Shown: positions 1 through 51,574, counted from the first letter of the stretch. The stretch is DNA of 64,000 bases from Chlorocebus sabaeus (GCF_047675955.1 NC_132919.1:67622816-67686815); one strand, 5' to 3'. Notes: generated from the letters alone by a model not told the origin. A program made the numbers and translations.

Positions 1-136
1 TAATCCCAACTTCCCTGGAAGCTGAGGCAGGAGGATTGTTTGAGCCCAGGAGATTGCGGCTACGAGTGAGTCATGATTGTGCCACTGCACTCCAGCCTGG
101 ATAACAGAGTGAGACCCTGTCTCCAAAAACAAAAAA
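1..136 (+). mobile_element. Alu, right part
   Basis: Right arm of an older Alu cut by the window edge, ending in an A-rich tail. Confidence 0.85.
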
Positions 137-193
137 TCTAGCCTTGTGTTGCCTAACGTTGGTGTGAGGTACCCCCATACCTCTCCTCCCACT

Positions 194-619
194 TTTTTTT
201 TTTTTTTTTAAGACAGGGTCCTGCCCTGTTGTCCAGGCTGGAGTATAGTGGCAGCATGATCATAGCTTACTGAAGCCTAGACCTCTTGGGCTCAAGTGCT
301 TTTCCTGAGTAGCTGAGACTACAGATGCACGCCACCATGCCCGGCTAATTTTATGTTTTATAGAGACAGGGTGTCACTATGTTGCCCAGTCTGGTCTTGA
401 ACTTCTGGGCTCAAGAGATCATCCTGCCTCAGCCTCCCAAGTAGCTGGGACTAGAGGCTCATGCCACCATGCCTGCCTAGTTTTTATTTTTTATTTTTAG
501 TAGAGACAAAATCTCACTTATGTTGCCCAAGCTGTTCTCAAACTCCTGGACTCAACCAATCCTCCTGCCTCTGCCTCCAAAAGTGTAGTTATTACAGGCG
601 TGAACCACTGCACCTGGCC
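194..619 (-). mobile_element. AluJ-like, apparently trimeric
   Basis: About 425 bp of continuous reverse Alu sequence, one monomer longer than a normal dimer. Highly diverged. Confidence 0.75.
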
Positions 620-634
620 TGTAGATCTTTCTTA

Positions 635-1085
<451 letters not shown>

Positions 1086-1097
1086 AGATATTTCTTA

Positions 1098-1358
<261 letters not shown>

Positions 1359-1706
1359 GGCTGGGCGCGGTGGCTCAAGCCTGTAATCCCAGCACTTGGG
1401 AGACCTAGATGGGCGGATCACGAGGTCAGGAGCTCGAGACCATCCTGGCTAACACGGTAAAACCCCGTCTCTACTAAAAAAAAATACACAAAAAAAAACT
1501 AGCTGGGCGAGGTGGCGGGCACCTGTAGTCCCAGCTACTCGGGAGGCTGAGGCAGGAGAATGGCGTAAACCCAGGACGCGGAGCTTGCGGTGAGCCGAGA
1601 GCCGGTCACTGCACTCCAGCCTGGGCGACAGAGCGAGACTCCACCTCAAAAAAAAAAAAAGGAAAAAAAAAGAAAAAACACAAAAAACAAACAAACAAAA
1701 AAAACA
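1359..1706 (+). mobile_element. AluY, Old World monkey type
   Basis: Full-length, with GGCTCAAGCCTG and GGAGAATGGCGTAAAC diagnostics and a long A-rich tail. Confidence 0.9.
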
Positions 1707-1789
1707 GCTAGGTTTGGCTACAAAGGATTCACAGGGAATTGGAGACCGCAGTTGGAACAGAGTTTTCCCAAAAAGCAACAGGGCTTCTG

Positions 1790-1920
1790 CCTCCTGGACT
1801 TAGCAGATGTGACCTTGGACAAGTTACTAAACCTTTCTGAGCTTCATTTTTCTCATCTGTAGAATGAGGCCTGTCTCCAGGTTATTGTGAAGATGTGTAT
1901 ATGAGATGCTTTATGAACCA
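1790..1920 (+). repeat. MIR remnant
   Basis: Matches the MIR core: GTGACCTTGGACAAGTTACT followed by CTCATCTGTAGAATGAGG. Confidence 0.7.
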
Positions 1921-2019
1921 CAAAGCTGCATGTAGTTGTCAGCTTCCCTCTTCTGGCCTGTGAGCTGGAGACACACACACACATTCCTCCCCAAACGGTC
2001 TCAGCCCTCAGGCACCTAC

Positions 2020-6624
<4,605 letters not shown>

Positions 6625-6800
6625 GGATGGGGCCCAGGGTTTGGAGCAGTGGCACCTGGGCAGAGCCAGGTTCCCTCAACCCGACTACCTCCCTTGCTCT
6701 GAGAAGCCACCCTGCCCCCTCCACCGTGAGCCAGAGAAAGCAGCAGCTGAGGCTATAAATAGGTCCTTCTCTGCTCTGGTAAACACAGTTTGCTCAGAGT
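6625..6800 (-). promoter_or_regulatory. ASB16: ASB16 5' UTR and core promoter region
   Basis: This is unique, non-Alu sequence directly upstream of the ASB16 start codon. It contains an A/T-rich decamer at 6753-6762 that reads CTATTTATAG on the gene strand. This is a perfect MEF2 consensus (YTAWWWWTAR) and could also serve as a TATA-like element. An E-box CAGCTG sits at 6744-6749, three bases away. If the decamer acts as a TATA box, transcription would start near 6725-6735, giving a leader of about 100 nt. The start site is inferred, not seen. Confidence 0.6.
6753..6762 (-). promoter_or_regulatory. MEF2-type site / TATA-like box of ASB16
   Basis: The sequence CTATTTATAG on the minus strand fits every position of the MEF2 consensus. 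It lies about 130 bp upstream of the ASB16 ATG with a CAGCTG E-box next to it, a pairing common in muscle-gene promoters. Function is inferred from motif and position only. Confidence 0.6.
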
Positions 6801-7339
6801 CATGATCCTGGTGCTGAGAAGCTGCTGGCCCAACCCCCAGCCCAGGGTGAGGGCCAGCCCCTGCCCCTACTGATACCCTTTGGTTGGTCAGCAGGCCCTC
6901 AGCTGAGGCCACCCCTGAACCCCAGCATCTGCATCCACCTTCATCCCTAGAGTGAGCATCTTGGGTTAGCAAGGTCCAGGGTGCGCGAAAAGGTCAGTCA
7001 TGGAGATGGGCAGGGCTGGGAGGAAGACAAGGTGCCTCCAGCCTCTCTGATGTTGGCTGGAGGGCAGAAGCCACCACTGGCCCACACGGAGGAGATAGGG
7101 CTGATCTCAGTACAGGAGGTAAGGGGAGGTCAAGGCATAGTTACTGAGTAGGTGAGCAGCTCTTCCCAGCATCTGCAGTAACAGCAATAACTCTGTACAT
7201 GTGCACAGAGTTTTACAGTGTTTAAATCACATTCATATCCACCTTCACCCAGAGGACCATACTTCCTAGCCTACCCAGTAATTAGTAAACTTGGTTTGGA
7301 CAATAAATGAAATTTTCACAGTTGAATGCCTCTGAGATG

Positions 7340-7440
7340 GGTGGTCTTATCTCTGTTTTACAGATGAGGAATTTAAGGCTTAACAAAGTAATCTACTGGC
7401 TCAGGGTCACAGTTTGTGATAGGCAGAGCCAGAACCCCAC
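7340..7440 (-). repeat. MIR remnant
   Basis: TTTTACAGATGAGGAATTTAAGG ... GGCAGAGCCAGAACC pattern of reverse MIR. Confidence 0.7.
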
Positions 7441-7455
7441 ATAGATGTTGTGCTC

Positions 7456-7902
<447 letters not shown>

Positions 7903-8000
7903 GATGGTGCACTTTTTGGCTTCAGCTGCTGCAGCCACCTGGCAGCCTCCCCCATTCTCTAAGCAGGACAGACTGGTCTCTAGAAACTGCCTTCAATCAT

Positions 8001-8291
8001 CCTTTTTTTTTTTTTTTTTCTCTCACTGTGTCGCCCAGGCTGGAGTGCAGTGGCGTGATCTCAGCTCACTGCAACCTCCGTTTCCTGGGGTTCAAGCGAT
8101 TCTCCTGCCTTAGCCTTCTGAGTAGCTAGGATTATAGGCACACGCCACCACACCCAGCTGATTTTTGTATTTTTAGTAGTAGTTTTTGCCATGTTGGCCA
8201 GGCTGGTCTGAAACTCCTGACCTCAGGCGATCTGCCCGCCTCAGCCTCCCAAAGTGTTGGTATTATAGGCGTGAGCCACAGTTCCCGGCCC
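8001..8291 (-). mobile_element. AluS-type
   Basis: Reverse Alu flanked by CCTTCAATCAT and CCTTCAATCGT. Confidence 0.88.
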
Positions 8292-8848
8292 CTTCAATCG
8301 TTCTTGATTTATTTTTTTAACCCAACTGCTAAGGGGGCTACATGGCTGGCCTGAGAAGAGCCAAGGGGTTGAGCTGGAAACTCTGGGAATTGACCTGAGA
8401 TGTTCAAGCCACAGACCTGTTCACTCTTAAGAAAAAGCAGCTGTGCTTCCAGGAGCCTCTAGGGGGAGGAATGAAGCCATGAAACCACACAAGCTGGTGT
8501 GCCTGCCAAGCTGGGGAAGGGGAGGGCACTGCCTCAAAAGCTCTGCTCGCCCTGAGCTCACTCAGTGCACAGCGGCCTGCAGGCAGGGCTGGTCTGTCCC
8601 CTCTGCGTCTGGGGCTCCTCCTGATACCTGTCCCGCCTCCTGGCCCTGCAGCAGCGCCTTGCCCAGTGGTCTTTTATTTCTTCCTCTCCCTAGGCCCTTC
8701 CCACAAGCAAGTTCTAGCTCCCAGCCTCACATTTTCAGGCGCCTCAATGCAATGCCTTAAACCTGAATCAACTCAGCCTCTCACCCGGTGTTTCTTCCTC
8801 TGGCCATATCCCTTCTGCCCTGCTGCCGGAATGATCTAAAATGGTTAA

Positions 8849-9225
<377 letters not shown>

Positions 9226-9329
9226 TTTTATTTTTTTAAATAGGGCTCCAAATCCTGGCCTCAAGCAGTCCTCCAAAGTTGGCCTCCTGAATTGCTGGGA
9301 TTACAGGTGTGAGCCACTGCACCCGGCCT
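9226..9329 (-). mobile_element. Alu left monomer fragment
   Basis: Diverged reverse monomer directly joined to the previous Alu. Confidence 0.75.
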
Positions 9330-10437
9330 GCCTTTTTCAACTAAGCCCCCAATTCCTTGGTTTGACCCCATGCCACTCACGTAGGATAGGCATCCTCATC
9401 ACACACGGCTCCCCACAACCATTCCCTGTCAGGCCATTCACTTACCTCAGAACTCCCTCAACCCCTTCCTGAAGATCTACCCCTAAGGTCACCTGCTCTG
9501 AGGTCTCTTCGGCAACTCGTTGCCCGACCCGTATAGTTGCAGCCACTGCCCAGTTTGCACTCCTGAAGGAATCAGGGGCACACTGTAAAACACCTATCCG
9601 TGCTGTTGATGTGGGTCTGCCATGCTGGATGTGGGCTCCAGAGCAGGCCCTGGCACAGTCCGAGCACTTGGCTCATGGCACGCGGGCCTCTTATGTGTAG
9701 CGCATTGAACGAAGGTCCCTATTCTCTGCCAGAGCAAACACTTGTCCATCCACCTGCCTGCCCAAGTGGGTGGCAGCAGTCTGGGCTTTTTCCGGCACTG
9801 CCCTTACCCCCCTGTTCACCCATTCTCTGCCTAGCCCCAGCCTCTTGGTGGCATTCCAGGGTGGGGGATTCCAGAAGAGGAATGAGATCATACAAAGCAA
9901 AGCTTGGAGGTTCTCAGAGAACGGCACCTCTATAAATGCAGCCATGATTAACCCTGTTGGCACCCATTCGGTGTGTTAATTGTCCCGCCAACGACCTGGC
10001 TGGGCACCCACAGCTGGGTTCCCAGGCTTGAGAATCTGGCAAGGCTGGGTGGGACCAAGAGGGACCAAGGCAGGTGGGCGTCTGCTTCCTCCCTGAGGCA
10101 CACAACAGTCATAGCCTAGCCTCTCCCCTGCCTTCTTGCCACACAGGCCTGAAGGAGCTAGGTACCCTAACAGCTCAGTCCCGAGATACCACTGTATTCA
10201 GTCCCCTTGTCTGTAGCGTTAGCTTCCTGAGGGCAGAGAAAGGAGGCCTTGACTTCAACCTGGAGGGAAAAGGGCCAGGTGATCAGATGCCCAGCCTGCC
10301 TTCTGGGAGCTCAGAGCCTGTGGGGTGGTGAAGCACACCAGAAGCCAGGAGGTGAGCGTGGGATTGATCAGGACTGAGCAGGGAGACAGGGGCTCATGGG
10401 TGTCGAGAATGGGGAACAGGCCCAAGGCACAGGGGGG

Positions 10438-10572
10438 CTTTTATTTTTTTAGAGATGAGATCTCCCTATGTTGTCCAGGCTGGTCTCAACCTTCTAGGCT
10501 CGCTCCAGTGATTCTCGCACCTCAGCCTCCCAAGTGGCTGGGACTACAGGTGCATGCCGCCACTCCTAGCTG
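10438..10572 (-). mobile_element. Alu fragment
   Basis: Reverse single-monomer remnant with GTTGTCCAGGCTGGTCTCAA. Confidence 0.78.
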
Positions 10573-10828
10573 TGGGGGTTTAGGTGCAGGAAGATCCCAT
10601 TGTAGATGGGGAGTTAGCAGGGAGTGAAAGGTGGGAGAGAAAGTGCATGGTAGGTTCAGGTAGAAAGACCCAATGGGAATGTGAAGGGACCAGGGAGCAT
10701 GGGAATTAGCCTCCTCTTGCCCTGGCCTTGTGGCACAGAAGCCTTCTAGAACAGGGCCCTGCTGTAATCAGCAGGTAAGTGAACATGGAGTTCTCAAAGC
10801 ACTTACTCACTTCAGCCTTAAGACTGGG

Positions 10829-11135
10829 ATCCAGTGGGGTGCTGTGGCTCACACCTGTAATCCTAGCACTTTGGGAGGCTGAGGTGGGAAGGATCATTTG
10901 AGCCTGGGAGTTCAAGACCAGTCTGGACAACACAGCAAGACCCATCTCTACAGAAAAATTTTGTTAATTAGCTGGGCGTGGTGGCACGCACCAGTAGTCC
11001 ATTACTTGGGAGGCTGAGATAGGAGGATTGCTTGAACCTAGGAGATCGAGACTGCAGTGAGCCATGATCACACCACTGCACTGCACTCCAGTTTGGTGAA
11101 AGAGTGAGACCACGTCTCTAAAAACAACAAAAAAC
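10829..11135 (+). mobile_element. AluJ-type
   Basis: Full-length, diverged, ending in AAAACAACAAAAAAC. Confidence 0.87.
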
Positions 11136-11257
11136 TGGAATCCATGGGATCAGCCTCTTTGGGAAAAGGAGATTAACGCTTTCCCCGCAGAGGAGTGCCA
11201 AGCCCATGCCCATGGAAGGCCTCTGTCTCCTAGCTGCTTAGTGCAGGCTGAGCCTAA

Positions 11258-11830
<573 letters not shown>

Positions 11831-12590
11831 TAATTAGACCTTTTACACCCCACCCATGCCCCTTGTCCACCTCTAGTCTGAAAAGTGGTACAGAGAAGCC
11901 ACAGCAACGAAGAGTTGCTTGGCAACAAAATTAAGTAGTTTGAGATTATATGCCGAAGTGTAAAATAAATACCTGTGAGTCCATGCTGATATAAATGGAT
12001 GAATGAATAAATGAGGGAGAACAGGCAAATCTCCCACGCCGAAGAATTCCAAATAAACTGTATAGATATTCTGCCCTTAAGGAGGTAGAACATAATTCCC
12101 CAATTCTTAAATGTGGGCTGCACACAGAGACTTCCTTCCAAAGGGTCCAGTACAGAAAGAAGAAAAAGGAGCAACTTTACAGTGGAGAAACCTGGCAAAG
12201 CTTACCTCAGTCAGGTGATCAAAGTCAGCATGAACCATTGATAAGATGTGGCAAGAATGGCACCTGACCTCTGGTCTTCCTCTCCAAAACCCAGAACCCC
12301 AGTCTAATCATGAGGAAACATCAGACAAATCCTGAGAGAGGGGCATCCTACCATATGCCTGCCCGGTACTCCCCAAAACTGTTAATTAAGGTCATTAAAA
12401 ACAGGGAAGGTCTGAGAAACATCACATCCAAGAGTCAGGATAATTGTGAAATGGGATTCTGAAGAGAAAAGGACATTAGGGGGAAACTGAGTAAATCTGA
12501 ATAAAGTATGGAGCTTAGTTAATAATGTATCAATAATGGTTCATTAACTGTAACAAATGTACCATACTAACATAAGGTATCAATAATAGG

Positions 12591-12860
12591 GGAGACCACA
12601 CCTGTAATCCCAGCCCTTTGGGAGGCCAAGGCAGGAGGATCACAGGAGTTTGAGACCAGCTTGGGCAACAACAGTGAGACCTTGTCTCTACAAAAAATTT
12701 AAAAATTTGCCAGCCACAGTGGTGCTGCCTGTAGTCCCAGCTACTTGGAAAGTTAAGGCAGGAGGATTGCTTGAGCCCATTAAAGTCAAGGCTGCAGTAA
12801 GCTATGACTGTGCCACTGCACTCCAGCCTGGGTGACAGAGAGAAACCCTGTCTCAAAAAA
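12591..12860 (+). mobile_element. AluJ-type
   Basis: 5'-truncated forward Alu, old, ending CTGTCTCAAAAAAATTG. Confidence 0.85.
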
Positions 12861-12862
12861 AT

Positions 12863-13845
<983 letters not shown>

Positions 13846-13979
13846 CTATAAATTTATAAGTCTAAAACTATATAAAAAAGAAAAAAAAAAGAGAGAAACC
13901 GTTGCCTGAGCCCTTCTATGGCCACACAGCACTGGCAGGGCAGGCAGGAAGCAGCAAGGGGTGGAAAGGAAAGGGAGGC

Positions 13980-14523
13980 AGAAGAAGCAGGAGCTGCTTT
14001 ATTTCAGAACAAGGTACAATAGGCCACACCTCTGTCCTGCACCTGGGAACCTTGGGCACGGATGAGCAGAGCAACTACAGGTCTGAAGAGACAAAGCAGA
14101 GGAGGCTGAGCATGCTCCTCCCCTGTGCGGAGGGGCAGGCCACCATTGCTGTGGTGTGGCTTCTTTCAGCTCCTTAGCTGTCCAGGGACTAGGGTATGAA
14201 GGGACAAGAAAACCAGGCCCAATATCCTCTAAAGTTAAGCTGAGGCAGGAGAGGGACACCCAAGGCGAGGGTGACATGCCTTTCCTGTTGGCTGGAGAGC
14301 CAGTCTCGGGCCAGATTCTGGGGCCAACAGCAAAGGAAGGCCCAAAGTGAGGGCAGCACAGAGATGAGGGGGCTCTCAGGGAAAACACCCAGGGTGGGAG
14401 CAACCACAGAAGCCCCCCGCTGTGTCCACTCTCCAATCATGCTGGCCTTCTTCTCCCCCTTGGACGTGACCAGACACGCCCAGAGCTGCCTGCTCACGGT
14501 GCCTGTCCTGTGTTGGGGCAGTC
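13980..14523 (-). other. HROB: HROB 3' UTR
   Basis: About 540 nt of unique, repeat-free sequence between the HROB stop codon and the first AATAAA hexamer on the minus strand. The cleavage point is inferred 10-30 nt past that hexamer, so the left boundary is approximate. Confidence 0.7.
13998..14003 (-). terminator. HROB: Polyadenylation signal of HROB
   Basis: Canonical AATAAA on the minus strand, about 520 nt past the HROB stop codon. It is the first such hexamer at a plausible distance in unique sequence. Confidence 0.75.
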
Positions 14524-39133
<24,610 letters not shown>

Positions 39134-39278
39134 TGAAAAGTTCTTCAATCCTTCTCAGTCACTGGAGGATGACATATAAAATCCCCAGGACCTGCAGCGC
39201 TCTGGCCTCTGCCTCCCTGCTTTATCTGGTCTCCCAACCAATCAGCCTCCCAGTCAGCACCAATCCCTTTCCACACCA

Positions 39279-39539
<261 letters not shown>

Positions 39540-39551
39540 TGAGTTTGTTTT

Positions 39552-40530
<979 letters not shown>

Positions 40531-40724
40531 AGTGTTTGTTGAATGACTTGATGCCATTTGTCAGGAGGGAGTGTGAATGGCTGGGCAACTCAATGCTCAC
40601 TTCCACAAATACCTGCAACTGCTAGGTGAGGAGCCCCATCCTCTTAGGTGCAAAGGAGGACAGATCTGGCGTGTGTCTGTGTGTGTTTCTGTGTTTAAGT
40701 TTGGAGATAGCATGCTGCATTAAC

Positions 40725-42024
<1,300 letters not shown>

Positions 42025-42289
42025 TGATGACATACTTTTTTTTATGTGTTTATCTTTACATTTGCCTTGGTATGGACTGTGGCATATTTGGATAGGAAGT
42101 ATATGTACACACTGAGAATCTTGTGTTTTGTTGGTGATTGCATATTACCTGTTGAATATGTGTATGGAATTAAATGTGTGTTGTTTGCTTCCTATGGGGG
42201 CAAGGAGGACTGATCTGTTTGTGTGGCTTTGTGTGTGAAGGTTGTGGATTCTGAGTTGGTGTGTAGGCAGCTATGTAAACCAGAGCTGT

Positions 42290-42750
<461 letters not shown>

Positions 42751-43799
42751 TTTTAATTAATTTAAATGTGAATAAACACTGGTATACCACAGACTGTAAC
42801 TTCAAGGTTATTCACACACTAGGTGGTGTGCATGCCCCTGCCTCTTACCACAGAAATCCCATCCCTCCTGTCCGACCCCAGTGGAGCCCCGCCTGGGCGT
42901 GTGCGCATGTATGTGCGCCTGTGTGCGGGTGTGAGCCGTACCGAGGGGGCCGCCCCCCTACCTAAGTCCCCAGCGGAGCAGTGAATCAGCCTGACAATGA
43001 GGTGAGTCATTCATGAACTGCTCCGGGCTGGCCCAGCGGGCGGGAAGCAAACGTCAGCCAGCCTGGAAGCCCTACCCGCCCTAGCCCCCCCGGTGGGATC
43101 GCTCAACCCCACGCACTGCAGATGTTGTTGAAGCAACTGACGCGGGCGAATCAAGGCACGGAAGCTCGGCCCCTCCCTCTGGTTTGCAATCCATTCATCC
43201 CCCAGCTTCTCTCTCCCCTCCAGTGGCATGTGAGTCATCTCAAGATTTCCCTGAGGACAGAGACACTCAGCTCCTCTATCCTCTACACCCCAGATCCGAC
43301 ACCCACCTCCCCAAGCCTATCCCAGTTGCTTCCCCCCCGAGGCTGGGGGCTGGGGGAAGGGAAGCTGGACCCCCTGGTGAGGTGCCAGAGTCCTGCTTCA
43401 TAAGCAAAGCTGACCCACTCAAGGCCATGGGAGTTGGCTCAGGGTCATTTGCAGCTGGCTGGATCCTGGGGAACTGGCATCTTGCTTGCTCGGACAGCAG
43501 GAAAGGAGTTACCCAGGGTTGCTACCTGGAGCACTTGTGGCTTCTGGGCAGGACCAGGTAGGCAGGGGACAAAAGTATTCCTCAGGTTTCCAGGAAAGAC
43601 CCTCATAGTATCTCCCCAGTGGCTGACAATCTTCAGGGCCTGGTAACTTCTCTCCTCTGCATACCCGCTGGTACTCACCCCAACCCATTCTTTCATCAAT
43701 TAGCGTTCTTCTCTTGGACTTAACATTACCTGATACTTCTGACTTGAACAACTGGGCACCATAGTGGTATCCTTCACTGGGTCAGAAAATACCCTCAAG

Positions 43800-44160
<361 letters not shown>

Positions 44161-44228
44161 TCATCCTGAGAACATAATACAGTCATTGACATGTGCCAAG
44201 ATTTACCTATAAGAATGTGCATCACATG

Positions 44229-45168
<940 letters not shown>

Positions 45169-45190
45169 TGAGCGTCAAGTAAAGAAACTA

Positions 45191-46086
<896 letters not shown>

Positions 46087-46204
46087 TGTGCCTTTCATAT
46101 ACCATCAATTCAGGACTTCCCGCCAGAGTGTTCTGGGTCCTCAGGCTGTCTCTGCCTGTTTGGGGGAGACCTCATGTGGCTACGCACCCAGAGAGTCTGG
46201 GTCC

Positions 46205-46385
46205 TGCCTTGGCCCTGTCACTCACTGACTGCTTAAGCTCCCTGAGCCTCCGTGTCCTTATCCGTACAATGGAGTACATAATATCTACCTCGATGAGTTG
46301 TTATGACAGTGATAATATATGTGACAGTCTTTCGAAAGGAAGTCGTTCAATAAATGATTACAATAAAAGATGTACAAAATGTGTG
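46205..46385 (+). repeat. MIR remnant
   Basis: Forward MIR: CCTCCGTGTCCTTATCCGTA then an AATAAA-like end near 46350. Confidence 0.7.
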
Positions 46386-46569
46386 TTAACCCAAAACTGC
46401 AGGCTGGAGGGAAGGCATGTGGGTGAGTTTTAGGGTGCCAGTAGTCCATACCTCTCCACATAGCCTGTAAGCTCACTGTGTATTGTTCACTATCATTTCA
46501 TGACCTTATGGCTCAGAAGGTCTTCCAGAATCACAGGGTCCACCCTCTCTAAGTTTTTTTTTTTCCCTC

Positions 46570-46625
46570 TCTAAGGGAAACTGAGGCTCAGAGAGGGCAA
46601 GTGATTTGCCTGAACTTCCAGGCCC
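46570..46625 (-). repeat. MIR remnant
   Basis: GGGAAACTGAGGCTCAGAGA text of reverse MIR. Confidence 0.65.
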
Positions 46626-47554
46626 CTTCTCTCCCACTCTGCTCCACCCTGCTTCATGTGGCCATGTTGCTTCCATAGGATGGGAAGCTCCCCGAGGGCA
46701 GGTACATGGGCTTCCACTGTCCCCTCCCAACATTCTGTGGGCACGCCCTGCCCAAAGAGGACACTCTGGAATGACCTGCAGACATGCGGGATGTGATCGA
46801 CCACCACTGTCACTTGCAATGTTGTGGCCATGTGGCCTTGACTCTTGAGCAGGCAGGCATGAACTCTGTAAAGTCCAGGAAACCCTGGGCCTCAACTCCT
46901 CGTCCCAGCAGGGAGGTAGGGGAGAGGGTAGGCTTCCTTCTCAGCCATCCCCTTGGACTTCTGCTATTTTTGCTGCTGGGAGGCGTAAGAAGGCTTTTGG
47001 GGCACTCCAGGAACCTGGAGGGAGCTGGGCTGAGAAGCCTGTCCTGGAGTCCCAACGATGTGCCAGGCCTCCTGGTCATCTGCTGTCCTCTAGCTGGTGA
47101 CTGGCTACTGATGGCGGCTCTTGGTGGATATGGGATCTACAGACCAGCAGACTAACAGCTTTGCTCTGCTCTTTTTCTACATATATTAGAAATCTTTTAT
47201 TTTTTTTAGGCGCCATGACAAACGGTGGCAGCTGCACCCAGAATAGTCTTTATTTTTAAACAAATTCACAGCTTGTTCTAGGAGCCATGTTTATTCTGGC
47301 TTTCCTCAGGGTTGGCCATTGCTGAGTATAGAGACAGTGGCCTGTTCCTGATCTCTAGACCAGGAAGGCAGGAGGTGGGAGGCCTGAAAATGGACAGAAG
47401 GTATCAAGGGTTAGGTGGGGCTCTCCGGTGAGGAATGACTGAGGCTCTTGCCTCTATCCAGGTCCTCCTTGTTTGTTTGTTTGTTTTGAGATCCAATTCT
47501 AGAGTTAGCTGGCAGAGCTGGAAAAATCCTCAGATGTCATCTATCCAACCATGC

Positions 47555-47680
47555 CCTTTTACAGACAGGGAAACTGAGGCTCAGATGGGTGGTGACTTGC
47601 CCAAGGCCCCTGCCTGTTGCTCTCCCCCTAAACATCTCAAACAGTCAGGCGAGACTACATGGTGGATGCTGGACTGAAAC
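47555..47680 (-). repeat. MIR remnant
   Basis: TTTTACAGACAGGGAAACTG ... CTTGCCCAAGG, reverse MIR. Confidence 0.7.
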
Positions 47681-47814
47681 TGGTTTCTTCTCCTCAAGCC
47701 CAGAGGAGTCAGGGGAAGGAAGGAAAGGAGGAAGAAGTTGTTGTTCCACCCTTCCTTCTCAACTTCACCTTGTTGAACCACCCAGAAAAGTCTCCAGCTG
47801 GAAGGAAGGAAATT

Positions 47815-48185
<371 letters not shown>

Positions 48186-48667
48186 CATCCTAGGGGCAGT
48201 TTTCAGTTTTCATTGTACTCTGCATAAGTCATCTTCAATGACAATGCCTTTGCTTTGTGCCTGGGGCGCATGGATTGTTTGCTGGGAAATTAACTCTCTT
48301 CTGTCTCCAGAGCTCATTGTAAACAGCCCAAGGGCAGGACTGGACTTTGAATATCCTGGAGGAATGAAGGTCCAGCTTAAACTTTGCCACCCAGCTCCAT
48401 GCTGGACATTGTCATATCTGCCATCATATCTAATTTAGGACTCATGAAGTGTCAGAACTGAAAGGGACCTCAAAGAACAGAAGTTCAAGTCCTATTTTCC
48501 AGATAAGACCAAGGAAATGGGCAAACGACTCCTCCAACAGCAGGCCAGCATGGAGTTGTCTCCATCCCTAAGACCCAGATTTTCTTACCTCCTGTCCTGT
48601 TGTTTTTGTTTGTTTTTATTTTTTGCCTTCCCTGCAGTACCTAGCATTGTGCTGGTTTCATAACTTT

Positions 48668-49587
<920 letters not shown>

Positions 49588-50239
49588 ATGACTTTTTTTG
49601 TGATTCTAGATAGGAGTAGCAACTCCCAGACAGCCTAGCAGCATTGTTCAACACACCCATTCCTCTCCTTGCCCCCTTCCAAAGTCCAATCATGCTGCCA
49701 TCTGGCAGGCTATCGGTTAAATACTTGGCTCTTCTCTGAGATTTATTTCCTTCTACCAAGAGGCCAAATTCACCACTGGTTCCCAGGGTCAGAAGTTCTC
49801 CAGCCAGCTTCTAGATCTCATCTGCAGGCTCACTCTACATCAAGAAACTGAGGCAGGGGTGAAGGAGACAGTCCCGTGACCCCTGTTTCCATGGTGAATG
49901 GTCCTGGCAAGGATATCTGCTTACCCTAGGGACTCACAACAAAAGACAGTTATGTTGTCTGTAGGAACTTGAGACTGCGTGAAGGCAGAATCATCTCTAT
50001 ATCCCCAGCATCTGTCACAGGTACTCAAGAAACATGACAAATGCATGCTGAATTACTTAGCCCCCACTTACCTGAGAAGAGGAAATCTGAAGATTTATAA
50101 GGTACATTTTTGTAACTTCTGGGACATTCGGCCACTGGGATATGGACATGATAATCCCAGAGACCTCCGGAGAAGAAGGCTAAAGCTCTGGGGTTGGGAG
50201 TCCAGCTTCATCAGCTCCTGTTCCTTGTGTTAGGGAACA

Positions 50240-50950
<711 letters not shown>

Positions 50951-51265
50951 CAATGTGCTCCACAAGGCAGTTATTGACCATCGTTTGTCATATTACAGGG
51001 GAGATTCTTTTCCCATGTTCTGAGATCCCAAGAGAGAAGATTCTGGAATCTCCCAGTGTTCCCAAATCTTTACTGAGCACCTACTATGTGCGAGGTGACG
51101 TGCTAGGTGCTAGAAAGGCAAAAAGATATATGATTTTGTCTCTTTTCTCAATGGCTCATAATCCGTTTGGGGAGACAAAGCACAAGCCTTGAGAAAGCAA
51201 AATCCCAACCCAACTCATCCTAACTGCCAGAAGACGGCGAAAGGCTGTGCAAATGCAATAACAAA

Positions 51266-51574
51266 TAGGTGATGTGTGGTAGCTCATGCCTGTAATCCCA
51301 GCACTTTGGGAGGCTGAAGCGGGCAGATCATGAGGTCAGGAGTTCAAGACCAGCCTGGCCAAGATGGTGAAAGCCTGTCTTTACTTAAAAAATACAAAAA
51401 AATTAACCGGACATGGTGGTGCATACCTGTAATCCCAGCTACTCAGGAGACTGAGGCCAGATAATTGCTTGAACTTAGGAGGCAGAGGTTGCAGTGACCT
51501 GAGATTGCACCACAGCACTCCAGTCTGGACAACAGAGCAAGACTCTGTTTCAAACAAAACAAAACAAAACAAAT
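51266..51574 (+). mobile_element. AluS-type
   Basis: Full-length forward Alu with an AAAAC-type tail. Confidence 0.88.

Noticed and set aside
47160..47340. Possible last exon or polyadenylation region on the plus strand (A/T-rich with TTTATTTTT)
   Set aside because: No frame, splice site or clear AATAAA on the plus strand to support a transcript.
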